Origin: Takakia lepidozioides
Lineage: Eukaryota > Streptophyta > Takakiopsida > Takakiales > Takakiaceae
DNA length: 64,000 nt
NCBI GenBank assembly: GCA_030704615.1
Contig: CM060732.1
Span: 47,719,053-47,783,052, forward strand
Direction: 5' to 3'
This document shows positions 25,119-35,130 of this stretch, piece after piece; within the stretch, counting starts at the first letter, position 1; each line of letters opens with the position of its first letter. The notes under the pieces were generated by a model, which was given only the letters and a program-made list of their open reading frames with translations, was not told the origin of the DNA and did no database searches. The position numbers and the translations under genes were made by a program.

Positions 25119-25806
25119 GCACCTTGTACAAGGATGGCCGTAGGTCGCTGTTCTCCTGCCTGTAGCCTAGGGAATGCTATACACTCAACCTCTCGCACAT
25201 ATGCCAGTTAAACAAGCAAATTTAAACATGCAGGGACTGATCAGATAGCGAGTTCAAAGTAATGATGTTCCAAGCAGGTCCTCCTTCTAAATGCAACTCA
25301 TGGATACTGAGGTGGTGCTTCCAAGAATCTGAGGGAAATGTATGGAAAGTCCTATGATCAAACCGAAAGTGGCATAACGACAAGCTCACCATTCACTGTG
25401 CTGGTGTGTTATCGGGAGACAAGAACAGGCCGCAGCGGATTTTCTCACGCACGGAAAGGCTAGAGGGAAGAGGCAGGCCCCATTACTTCGAAAACAATCC
25501 TGGGTGAGTGGATAGATGACAGAGGAGGAGAGTACAGGCACGGAAAACGTGAGTGGCATGGCTTGCAAGACGGCCATGGCAGTTTTGGGCGCTGCAGCTG
25601 TCTACCGGTCCTCCAGGTCCTTCAACCTCCGCTGACCTGAGCGAAGGGCTCTGCTCCCTGCAATCCTGAAAGGCATTGCTTCGTGGAAATTCACAGTGAC
25701 ACTTGAGGATTCACACATGTCTACTCGTTGCTTGGAAATCCTACAGCCCGTTTTCCTGCAGTCTATTCTTCTCGTGCCCATCGGTGAATACGGATACCTA
25801 TGCAGT

Positions 25807-25898
25807 ACGTTATATGTCTACGAGGGCTCTCTCACGGGTGACGTCATCCTTGCCAGGTCATCGTCACCACGTCATCGTACCACGTTTCGCAGCCACGT
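25807..25898 (+). promoter_or_regulatory. Cluster of five ACGT cores, including palindromic TGACGTCA
   Basis: ACGT cores lie at 25807-25810, 25841-25844 (within TGACGTCA, 25839-25846), 25869-25872, 25882-25885 and 25895-25898; three are CCACGT-type. ACGT cores are the binding core of plant bZIP factors, and TGACGTCA is the ideal TGA/CREB-type palindrome. The cluster is about 0.6 kb upstream of the first PDF-motif exon. Regulatory activity is inferred. Confidence 0.35.
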
Positions 25899-25917
25899 CA
25901 TCGTCTTCAATTGTTTT

Positions 25918-26025
25918 GGGACATGCCCGGACTGCCCGGAATGTTTTATTGGTCATAGCAGGCCGTTGGGATGGGACCTGCCCGGACTGCCCGAAATGTT
26001 TTCTTGGTCTTAGCAGGCCGTGTTT
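25918..26025 (+). repeat. 56-bp direct repeat, two copies
   Basis: GGGAC-TGCCCGGACTGCCCG, then AATGTTTT and TTGGTC-TAGCAGGCCG, occurs from 25918 and again from 25974. A partial third copy of the end (GGTCTTAGCAGACCGTGTTT) is near 26190. Confidence 0.65.
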
Positions 26026-26519
26026 CAATGGTGGGGAGGCTTGCAAGATCTATTTGCGATTGAATGCAGCGGAAAGCCTTGATGATCGCAGGGATTTGTC
26101 CATCCTGCAAATGTGGGCTCTTGGCTTCTGTTAGTATCATGATTTGGTATTCTTCCTGATGTTTACAAGGTTCTTGGGAGAATCAGCTGGGTCTTAGCAG
26201 ACCGTGTTTCAATCTCTGTCTGCTCAGCTGCACCGTGGTGGTTCTCACTGACCAATCCGACATTACCTGATTACATACACAAGCAGCACACACAAGAGGT
26301 CCTTTTGGGTTGATGGTCAGTTAAATCCTCCATGGGTCATGACACAAGGTCAATGACAATGTGGTGAGGGCACCTTCTTCTTCAACCTATTTCTGCCTGT
26401 TTTTCCCTCTCATCAGACTCGGCCCTGATGCATATTGAATTCTGTAAGTTAGCTGGTTGGGTGGATCTGTGGTAGTTTGGAGTGACTTTGACAAGTTACT
26501 GCCGAATCTGTAGCAGCAG

Positions 26520-26889
26520 GAAAGTATCCAAAAACAGATAACAGAGATGAGGAGAAGCTTTGGAATGAACACTTTTCCGACCCCAGTCAATGGTGGGACA
26601 ATGGAGACAAAAAGGTGAATGCATGTTGGACTACAGAGAGAAGCAGATGCAATTCAGAATTGGAACTACTGCAATAAGTAGGGTTGGGGTGTTTGCTAGA
26701 AGAACTTCACGCCGTCAGTGTCAGCTGCTAGCAGCAAGGCTGAGATTCATGATTTGTACACAAGCTGGGATAGCTGAAGGACCAGGGATAGAGGTCCAGA
26801 TTCATCCAAGAGGGCCGGATTTCAAACACAAGATTACTTCTGATTCCCTGTGGATCAATTGGAAATGGCAGCGGCAGCAGCACAATTGA
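26520..26889 (+). pseudogene. PDF-motif unit 1 (plant organellar ssDNA-binding-type motif)
   Basis: Two exons in phase. 26520-26614 follows GTAGCAGCAG and encodes RDEEKLWNEHFSDPSQWWDN before a GTGAAT donor. 26800-26889 follows GGTCCAG and encodes IHPRGPDFKHKITSDSLWI and a short tail to TGA. The WWDN...PDFKHK...LWI signature is the PDF motif of plant OSB proteins (organellar single-stranded DNA-binding), also found attached to PPR tracts. Of the three units here this is the only one whose two halves still join in frame. No start codon, transit peptide or DNA-binding fold is visible, so it is a fragment. It could still be part of a longer gene whose 5' exons I missed. Confidence 0.55.
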
Positions 26890-27060
26890 TAGAACAAGGC
26901 ACTGCTAATGAAGGCACCTTCTTCAACACATTTCAGCCTTTTTTCCCCTGTTATCAGAGTCGTCCCTAAATTTCCATGTTGAATTTTGCAAGTTAGCTCG
27001 TTGGTGGATCTATGGTGGTTTTGGAGTGATTTTGACATGTTACTGCCTATGTGGCAGCAG

Positions 27061-27498
27061 GAAAGTATCAAAAAACAGATAACAGAGACGAGGAGAAGCT
27101 CTGCAGTGAATACGTTTCCGATCCCAGTCAATGGTGGAACAATAGGCAAAAAGGTGAATGCCTGTTGGAAGCAGACGCAAGTCAGCATAGGAACTAGTGT
27201 GATAAGTAGGGTTGGGGTGTTTGCTGGAACAATTCTAGGCTGTCATTATCAGCTGCTAGCAACAAGGCAAAGATGTATGCATGATTTGTGCAGAGGCAGG
27301 GATAGCTGAAGGAGCAGGGATAGAATGTGGGTCCAGATTCATCCAAGAGGGCCGGACTTCAAGCTCCAGATTACCTATGATTCCCTGTGGATCAATAGCT
27401 ACAAGAAACCTGCATGTGTAGATGTTCAACTAAAGGCAGCAGCTGCAGCGGACACACTTGATAAAATCAGGCACCTCAACCATGACCACAGCTTCTGA
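27061..27498 (+). pseudogene. PDF-motif unit 2, frameshifted
   Basis: A second copy about 540 bp after unit 1, including the intron. Exon 27061-27153 encodes DEEKLCSEYVSDPSQWWNN but is shorter by two nucleotides, so it ends in a different phase. Exon 27337-27498 encodes IHPRGPDFKLQITYDSLWI and a longer alanine-rich tail to TGA. Conserved tryptophan and asparagine positions are altered (LW to LC, WWDN to WWNN). This is a decayed duplicate. Confidence 0.6.
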
Positions 27499-27519
27499 AA
27501 GAGGATCAAGAGAGGAAGT

Positions 27520-27715
27520 CCACAATGCCTCTTCTGGCATTTCTGGGCATGTGACGATGCTTTGTATGGCAGGCAGACTGACAGAGGCTCTACAGACTTT
27601 AAACCCAAGGAGGCATTTCAGCAGATTCAGATTCGTATGTCTGTCTCTTGCTTAAATGCATCAAGATGGAAGTCTGGAAGCTAGAAAGCAGGTGCACACT
27701 CATATTATCCTAAGT
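27520..27715 (+). pseudogene. PPR-protein N-terminal remnant
   Basis: One frame reads SGHVTMLCMAGRLTEALQTL and a second, shifted frame reads ADSDSYVCLLLKCIKMEVWK. Together they resemble the start of PLS-type PPR proteins: a short helical lead with GRLxEAL, then the D-YV-LL--C pattern before the first full repeat. The shift between them and a following TAA show decay. Its place right after PDF unit 2 suggests that the ancestral gene encoded a PDF motif followed by PPRs. Confidence 0.5.
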
Positions 27716-28046
27716 TGCTCAATTTGTATGGTGTTCAACTGCTGCGGGCATCAACTTAGTAGTTTTGTAGCGACTGTTCCCACTGATAGTCAAGTGCCCG
27801 AGGAACTGGAATCTGCATTCCAGTGAAAATATTAACACATCTAATGTGCCGCATTTTTCAAATATGAAGATTTCCAGAGGTCCCATGGAGTTAAGGCTTC
27901 GAAGGCACCTTCTTCAACACATTTCACCCCGTTTTTCCCTCTAATCAGAATCGGCCCTAAATTTCCATGTTGAATTCTGCGAGTTAGCCGGTTGAGTGAA
28001 TCTAGTTTGCAGTGACTTTGACATGATACTGCCAATGTGGCAACAG

Positions 28047-28140
28047 GAAACTATCCAAAAACAGGTAACAGAGATGATGAAAAGCTGTGGAATGAATACT
28101 TCTCTGACCCCAGTCAATGGTGGGACAACCAAGGCAAAAG
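28047..28140 (+). pseudogene. PDF-motif unit 3, first exon only
   Basis: Encodes NRDDEKLWNEYFSDPSQWWD and reaches the same GTGAAT donor as the other units, but one nucleotide short of unit 1. The second (PDFKHK) exon is absent; PPR sequence begins about 15 bp after the donor. The junction marks a deletion or a fusion between two copies of the array. Confidence 0.6.
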
Positions 28141-28156
28141 GTGAATGCCTGTCAGA

Positions 28157-28920
28157 TTACCAGATGTCACTCTAAACACTGCCCTGGTGGAAATGTATGT
28201 CAAATGTGTGTGCATCGAGGATCCAAAGGGCTGAACGAGATGTGGTGTCGTGGAGTGCGATGATTGCAGGCTATGCACAGCAAGGGTGCAGGATGGAGGC
28301 TTTGGAGACCTATGAGCAAATGATGTGCGAAGGGGTGAAGCGCAACCACATAACGTTTGTTTTTGTTTGCAATGCGTGTGCAAGCCTGGGAGCCCTGGAA
28401 AAGGGCAAAGGGTTGCATGGTTCGCCAAAGCTGGAATTGTACCAGATGCGATTCTGAACACTGCCCTCATGGACATGTATGCCAAATGTGGGTGCATTGA
28501 GGATGCGGAGTGAGTTTTCAACACTATGGCTGCACGAGATGTGGTGTCATGGAGCGCCATGCTTGCAGGGTATGCACAGCAGGGGCGCGGGATGGAGGCT
28601 TTGGAGACCTATGAGCAAATGATGGGGGAAGGGGTGAAGCCCTACCACATCACGTTTGTGTGCGTTTAATGCGGTGCGTGTGCAAGCCTGGCAGCCCTGG
28701 AAAATGGCAAAGAGGTGCATGGTTGCATCGCCAAAGCTGGAATTGTACCAGATGTGATTCTGAACAATACCATCGTGGACATGTATGCCATATGTGGGAG
28801 CATTGAGGATGCGGAGGGAGTGTTCAACAATATGGCTGAACGAGATTTGGTGTCATGGAACGCCATGCTTGCAGGATATGCACAGCAGGGGCGCGGGATG
28901 GAGGCCTTGGAGACCTATGA
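28157..28920 (+). pseudogene. PLS-class PPR repeats, broken
   Basis: About two and a half PLS triplets with a period near 300-306 bp. Repeated elements are LPDVTLNTALVEMYVKC or IVPDVILNNTIVDMY, then ERDVVSWSAMIAGYAQQG, then GMEALETYEQMM and HITFVxVxxACASLxALExG. PLS-class PPR proteins bind organellar RNA and mostly guide C-to-U editing. Breaks visible are a TGA in the first triplet, TGA at 28511-28513 inside EDAE-VFNTM, a stop after HITFVCV, and a frame change near 28420. No E or DYW domain follows; the array ends abruptly in acyl-CoA synthetase sequence at about 28921. Near-identity between triplets suggests recent duplication before decay. Confidence 0.82.
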
Positions 28921-29384
28921 GCATTGGTGAGCTTCAGGTCCATCACTAGCAAGCAGAAAACTGCAGTGGAGGACCATGGCATTGCATTCTACTCTGGGGA
29001 GGAATTGAAGGAACTGGTATGCAAGCCCTGCCTCCAAGTGTTTGGTGCATTGGAATAAATGCATTTTTCATCTTACTCTGTGCTGATTCATAATATCTAG
29101 ACTTCATAAGGAGAGGCTTCAGGCATCAAGTCTTTGACCTGTAGTAATCCTCCAATTGGGTCAGATGTTAGTGCTGCTTTTGATTGGAGATGATGTTTTG
29201 GGTTGTGCTTCCCTTTTGATGTTCAGGGTGCCAAGAATCCAGTGGATTTGTCTCCACCAGAGGAGGATGATCTCTCAACAATCATGTACACCAGTGGCAC
29301 CCCAAGGGAGTGATATTGACCTATATTGCTGGGCTTGATCACTTGCTCAAGTGCTTGAATGACGAGGAAGGATTCCTGGAGTAA
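28921..29384 (+). pseudogene. Long-chain acyl-CoA synthetase fragment (AMP-binding enzyme)
   Basis: Exon-like 28921-29016 encodes VSFRSITSKQKTAVEDHGIA and FYSGEELKEL before GTATGC. Exon-like 29227-29384 follows TGTTCAG and encodes PEEDDLSTIMYTSGT, then, after a small deletion and frame change, PKGVILTYIAGLDHLLK to a TAA. This is the ATP/AMP-binding P-loop region (TSGTTGxPKG) of plant LACS enzymes, which activate fatty acids with CoA. The deletion removes the TGx of the motif, which would abolish activity. Only about 80 codons of a roughly 650-residue enzyme are present, and they abut PPR sequence with no spacer. Confidence 0.75.
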
Positions 29385-29528
29385 TAAGTGGACTTTTTTA
29401 TGAAATCTGCTTTTCTTCGAAATTTGAATTGCATCTGCCAAGGATGCAATAATCTAATCACATAAGGAGGCAGCAGGCCCTTTCTCTGTCAGTAGCAGTT
29501 GATGCAAATCTGAAATCTGGGTTATTGG

Positions 29529-30051
29529 ATTACATAGGGCAAGAGAAAAAGAAATGTTCTGTCTCAATTTCTAGCAGTGTGCAAGCTTGATGAAACCCTC
29601 TCCTCACTCGTTGAGTAATATGAGTTGCCATTGCAGGCCACATATCTGTCACACATGTATATAAGCATCCTGCCTTATCAGCCTGTCCCCGATTCATCAG
29701 GATAAACCTCAGGAGGTGGAATAGTAGCAGAATTGTGTTGAGAGTGGGTTGTTGAAGAGAAAAGAGCATAGCCTCTGAAACAGCAGATGGTAAGCCTGTG
29801 TCAGCTAATATGTATGTTACAAAGTGCTCACTGGCAGCCGGTGGTTGGCCCGACTTCCCTTGATAAATACAATTAGTATGGGTTTTCCAGATATCAATGT
29901 AGTAAGCCCTGCAAACCAAATGCAATTTTTTATGCAACTTTGTTTTCAAAAAAAGAAAGCCCTTGAGAGCTGTATTGGGATTATTGAAGGGGAAAAAATG
30001 TAATATATGTTTTAATAAAACTTGAACATTCACAATCCAAAATTGCATCAT
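29529..30051 (-). mobile_element. LINE 3'-half fragment(s)
   Basis: The minus strand is open for 173 codons. It includes YYIDIWKTHTNCIYQGK, like the C-terminal tryptophan-rich region of plant LINE ORF2, and ends with LEIETEHFFFSCPM. The end matches the zinc-finger region of the LINE at 43.6-48 kb (EIETEEHFFFYCPLY). It is probably two LINE pieces fused or nested. Confidence 0.5.
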
Positions 30052-30257
30052 GCATCAAAACACAATGCAGTCCATCTTTTCATAAGACTTGAATAGACCC
30101 CATCAACAAATTAACAATTCATCCCGTGCCGTGGGGATGACCCATCCCCTTTTTATACCAATTGGACGTAGTTCTTTGAATCCGTCGCTACCTAGTATTG
30201 CGGAGCAACGTGAAGCCCTAGTTAATCTTTAAAAAAACGTGTAAAGTGTTGCGTTTA

Positions 30258-30480
30258 GGCACATCGGCTGCAGCTAGTAATTGCGAGTTGTGTCGCCCTC
30301 GTGGTTCAAACCTGCTGCCCTACCCCCTGTGTGGGATTGTTCGCGACGGTATGTCTGGGCGTTGATCGTCCTATAGGCCTCATGGCCCATAAATGAAAGG
30401 GGGTTATTTTTCCCCCCTCCTCAAGGGCCTGAATTGTGGGATGTTGCTCCAGGTTTCCTTTAAAAAATAATTTAAGAAAA
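30258..30480 (+). mobile_element. tRNA-derived SINE, family 1, copy 1
   Basis: Starts GCACATCGGCTG, as does the minus-strand copy at 57162. It keeps a pol III B box (GGTTCAAACC, 30303-30312) with a decayed A box, then a shared body: GTGTGGGATTGTT, GACGGTATG, GGCCCATAA-TGAAAGGGGG, CCTCCTCAAGGGCCTGAATT. It ends in an A-rich tail near 30465-30480. Two copies with the same start and body at unlinked sites make this a family. Confidence 0.65.
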
Positions 30481-30892
30481 ATGGTGAGAGTCTCTAGAGC
30501 CTGCTCGGCCAGCAGGAGGTTGGGTAGGGCGTGAGCATGCACAAGGGCATATTCCCCAAATTTCCACGAAATTTTCACAGCGAAACGAACTTGGCGAAAC
30601 TAAACATTATGCGAAACTAACACATAAAGAACAAATAGCCCCTATACCCGATGAACATCTTACCCATAGGCGTGGCTTTTTCTCCACGACAGGCGCGAGA
30701 GTGTGGTGGGACTTCACCTCAAATTGCAGGTCCTCTCCCATAGCTAATTTCTCACATGGAAACCCTATACCAAATAGCATGAGAAGAAATCACATTGAGG
30801 GATACTTTCGCACGGCGAAACTCTGTACCAACTAGCCTAAATTGGATGTGGGATTGTTGGGTGATGGGAGTTCGTATAGAAAGTTTTCATAC

Positions 30893-31050
30893 CAGTAAGG
30901 GTTTCTCAATGCGAAATGCACCGCTGCATAGGTTTGTGCCCATATCACCAAGTCTTTCTCAAACATCAGTAAGGATTTTTCAATGCGAAACCCCTCGCTG
31001 CATAGGTTTGTGCCCATATCACCAAGTTTTTCCCAAACACCAGTAAGGGA
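30893..31050 (+). repeat. 74-bp tandem repeat, two copies plus start of a third
   Basis: Units start with CAGTAAGG at 30893, 30967 and 31041. Each contains TCAATGCGAAA, GCTGCATAGGTTTGTGCCCA and ATATCACCAAGT. The units differ at a few positions. Confidence 0.8.
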
Positions 31051-34001
31051 GCTCAACCCAGATCTACTCCATCAGCAAACAGAGCTATGCCCTCCATGAT
31101 AGTCCTCTCTCCAAAAATCCTTACTGGCATTGCAAACAATCTATCTTTCGCAAAATCTTGCCTCAGGCAGGCTTCATTTCCAAGCTTGGATCTCAAAGGG
31201 TGCTCAGCTTTAGATTCCACGGATCCACCATCAGCAACATGTGTCACACCAATCATTTACAGGAAAGGGAATAAGCCTACTGTGCTTATTACTTCTGATG
31301 ACTGGGAATCAGTTGAGTCATGAGGACCTGTCCTCCCAATGGCAACCCCGAAATCACCCTTAAAAGCAAAATTCAAGATTTTTTCCAGGCCTTTCAACCG
31401 CACTACATGTTGGCTGCATCCACAAAAATCATCTGGGGAGCCTACATGGAAGATCATCCTGGGCTCAGTTGCAGCCCCTCCCCCCATCTCCTCGCCATTA
31501 TGGAGGAGGCAGACATTTATCATTTACCCCCCCACCCATGGAGGCGGGGTGGATCTATGAGGAAGGTCTGGATACACCGGAGGGAGGCCACAGACTCCAG
31601 ATCAGGAATCAAGACACCTTAATCAATGCATTTCAGATTGTCAATGCTATTCGCAAGAGAGACGGTGTGGCGAGGGGATGGGAACCTTAGAAGCCCTGCC
31701 GATTTTAGAACGCGCTTGGTGTGCTAGGAAGAATCCCGTACCCGATGACGGTGCCAGACTCCTGCGAGGAGGCTGCATGGGGTTTTGAGGACGTCGACTC
31801 TCCATTTTTCCCTTCAGCTTGAGATTGTTTTGACCATTGGGTCCCATGGTGAGGTGGCGGACGCAGGAGTTGTGAACTAAAGGGTGAATAGAGTTGCAGA
31901 GTGGTAACGGTTGACTGTGATAACCTGAGACGAACTGTGAGAGATGAATTGAAGTAGATATATGAAGGGTTTAAGAGCGAGCTCAACTCCGTGGAATCAA
32001 ACGCAAAAGAGAAGCTAGTGCAAAACTATAGATTGATAAGAGTGCTACTAAGGGATGACTGTGAGAAACTGAGACGAACTGTGAGAGGTGAATTGAAATC
32101 GATTTATGCAAGAAGGGGTTTAGGAGCGAGAAAGAGCTGAACTACGTGGAATCGAACGTAAAAGAGAAGCTAGTGCAAATGTCTAGATTGATAAGAGCGC
32201 GACAAGGTAGAGATCATTGCTTAAGATAGGAGAGCAAGTTGTGAAGAACAAAGCGACGAGAACACTATACTGAGCTGTGAGCGTAAACCAGAGATTGAGA
32301 GAGAGAAGTGATAGCTCCCCCGCAAGGCCGACCAAGCTGTGCAGGCTCTTAATTAGCCGTCAACTCGTCATGAGCGACAGATGACGGAGCGCCGCCTGAT
32401 GAAGACACAGATACAACTAACAGGGATGAACAGTTCATTGCATGGATTTTGTGAAGGAAGAAATTCATGACGGAAAGTTCTTTCTGGAGAGTACCACCTA
32501 TTAAACTGAAGCATTGGGGAACCCCCGCTCCGGCAGCCTCGTCGGCGAGCTGGACCCCCCCATGTCAAATCATCCCCACCCCTATGAATTATCCAAAAAT
32601 GGCTACCAAAATATAAAGAGTTGAAAACCTAGGTGCATGCGGGGGTGGAAGAAGGATTTTGCTATTTATGCATCCATGTATCTCATATGAATTGGGTCTA
32701 GATTGGCAGGATGGATGTAGTAGATAATCATCCAGTGGATGCATGTGGCGTCACCACCATGCACCATTTAAGAAAACAAACAGGCCTCATCTTCAACCCT
32801 ACATGCCCACCTCAATGGAATTAAAAGGGCGGCCCTTCAAAATTAGCTATAACTACCACATCTACCTGCAGAAAGACTCACTTCTTGGTGACTCCATCGG
32901 GTCACCCCATGTTCTATTGGGTACCTGCAAAGCAAACACCACTCCCTGCCTTGGGCTTGCAAAAATCAGGCTAAGCACCATACTTAGTCTGGAGCTGGAT
33001 CATCTGTTCCAACGGAGCGGAACCCAGTGGGGATGGCAGCGTTTGGGCGTTCTCCTGAGCACGCATGTGGGCTCCATACCCAAGGCCTCGTCTTCAAGTT
33101 CAGGTCATACAAGAGGCCTCACATCTTGCAGCAGATTAAGGGGCTGGGCTGTGGAGCTGAATGCAGTCTGCCCTCGGCAATGCGCCAAGGGCGGAGTCCC
33201 TTACAAATGCTGGCCTTGGCAACTCCCACCACCTCAGGGATGTCACAGAATTTAGGTGATAACACGAAACTCTTTGCAGTTTCGTTTCTTTGGGTCAGTG
33301 TGTTGTATGTACTGTGGGTCCAGGCTTAGGAAGAGTTTGAAGGTTGGATCATGGTTGGATAGATCCTCTGACTCTCAGGTAAGTTTTCTGCATGATGTAG
33401 ATCCTCATTTGAAATCTGTTTGGACTTCACACTGGGATGTTCCTATCTAGTGAATATCTTGTAGTCGACAAGACATTTCACTGTTGTAAAGTGGTTGAAA
33501 AGGTAACACTACTCCTTATGCTTTGGAAACTAAGATAATGTAACGCGAAGTCCTAGGGTAAAGATGAATGGTGTAGCAATGTTGACATATACATATTGGA
33601 TGCAGTAATTTTATTCCTCGTTATTGCGCAGCCCTCCAGTTCTCTGGATTTGATCAAGGCTTGCACTGCTAATGATGATGCTTCATTACTGTGTGCTGGA
33701 CACTGAGAAATGCCCAGTGGTAGGACTTGCGCAAAGCACCTTATACCAGTTGCAGAAGCCTCAAACACTTTCCACGCAATGGCTAAGAGAAATTCCTAAA
33801 CAGTGAGGGAATTAAGTGTCATGCTCTACCACTACTGCTTCTACCACTCCTACCTCAATATCCTTAAACATAAACCGAAATGAGGCCAAGGTATGACACG
33901 AGCTGCAAATTCTGAATGATTCTGCAGTTCGCCCCCATTGTTAAGTATCACCTCAACATACCTGCAGCTATGAACAATGGAGCATCCTCTTGAGTGCCCA
34001 C
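31051..34001. other. Gene-poor stretch with unrecognised open frames
   Basis: Open frames up to 170 codons (32743-33255, +) overlap others on the same and opposite strands. None shows a recognisable domain, and no convincing splice chain was found. It holds the 144-bp repeat below. It could contain further gene fragments like those on either side. Confidence 0.4.
31913..32204 (+). repeat. 144-bp direct repeat, two copies
   Basis: GACTGTGA--A-CTGAGACGAACTGTGAGAG, GATGAATTGAA/GGTGAATTGAA, AAAAGAGAAGCTAGTGCAAA and TAGATTGATAAGAG recur from 31913 and from 32057. Small indels separate the copies. Confidence 0.7.
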
Positions 34002-34834
34002 CTTTTCACTGAAACGTTCATCATATTGGGCTCAATAGACATCATTTCCATACTCAAGCCCTTCAGCTGCATTTTCACCAAAGGGTCAGGATTTGTGAGT
34101 CAAAGTTCTCACGTGCTGTAGCAGGATCCAGAAATGCAACAGCACTGCGAGGATAACTAGTTCAAAGATTCTGTGTCAGGCTCAAGAGTCAAAGCAAGCA
34201 GGTGGAAGGATGAGAAAGCAGAAGCGTGTAGGTTCACGCAGCTTGCGAACATTGACATTTGCATCAGGCATGGTACCAATGAAAATGCCCCATGGTTGCA
34301 GCAACAACAACACATTGCACAACGCTCCGTGTGCTTGTCCTCTGTTCACCACGAGTAGTGCAGTGCAAACTGTAAATGAGTGCCTCGCAGTCAAGCACAA
34401 CATCTAAGGTGTATCTACCTTCCTGCGGCCTCAGACTAGAGTGGCTCATGATTTCTGTTCACAGAACACTCCTGGTTTTCTGCTAAAATATGATGCAAAC
34501 TCTAACTTGAAAATGACTGAGGGCTCAGCAAAGCGAATCTTGGTTCGAAGTGACTTGTTCATTCAAGGCAATTCCACATTTTGAGAAGATATAATTATCC
34601 TGCAAACTGCTATATAGTGTTGACAGTAGGGCCAAAGTATTCCCCCGCATCTCACCTAACTGCAGACATTGAAAGGAGCATCCTCCTTTAAAGCCAGCTC
34701 AAGGTCAACCTGCCCCAAGTCAATGACCCACATGAGTCACCTATGCAAGCAAAGCCTATAATGCAACCAATATCACTCCATACTGCACCTGAAGTGAAGT
34801 GCTGAAGTCTAGTCATGCTGGCCAACCCACCGGA

Positions 34835-35130
34835 AGCAGGTAGCCCAGTGGTTAGGAGTTTGTGCCTTGCCTGTGCATAACCTACGTGATCTCGGGTTCA
34901 AGGTGTCCACCTTCCAATGGAAGACAGTAGTCCCTCGGGATGAAGAGACACCATAATTTACTTTTCCTTGGGGAGGCATCACCCCTTCAGAACCAAGGTG
35001 GATATGCAGCAAAATGCGTTGAGAAAACAGGTTTAAACCTGTGCCTTGAAATACGTGCGGGTGGGTCACCAGATGGCCTATGCCAAGGATAGTCAGATAG
35101 TCGGACACAAACACATACAAGATGGATCCC
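34835..35130 (+). mobile_element. tRNA-derived SINE, family 2
   Basis: Head with a good A box (TAGCCCAGTGGT, from 34841) and B box (GGGTTCAAGG, 34894-34903), spaced as in a tRNA gene, with complementary ends GGAAGCAGG and CCACCTTCC. A body of about 200 bp follows. The head does not fold as a standard functional tRNA, so it is read as a SINE. It lies in an intron of the cap methyltransferase pseudogene. The 3' end is approximate and no TSD was found. Confidence 0.55.

Noticed and set aside
31053-31523. Long open frames on both strands
   Set aside because: Neither strand shows a domain; may be a further gene or element fragment but there is nothing to name it by.
32743-33255. 170-codon plus-strand open frame
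   Set aside because: Overlaps another 100-codon frame on the same strand; amino-acid content (His, Pro, Ser) is not typical of a folded protein and no family was recognised.
34835-34920. Functional tRNA gene
   Set aside because: A and B boxes are present but the anticodon arm does not form properly, and a 200-bp body follows; a SINE explains it better.
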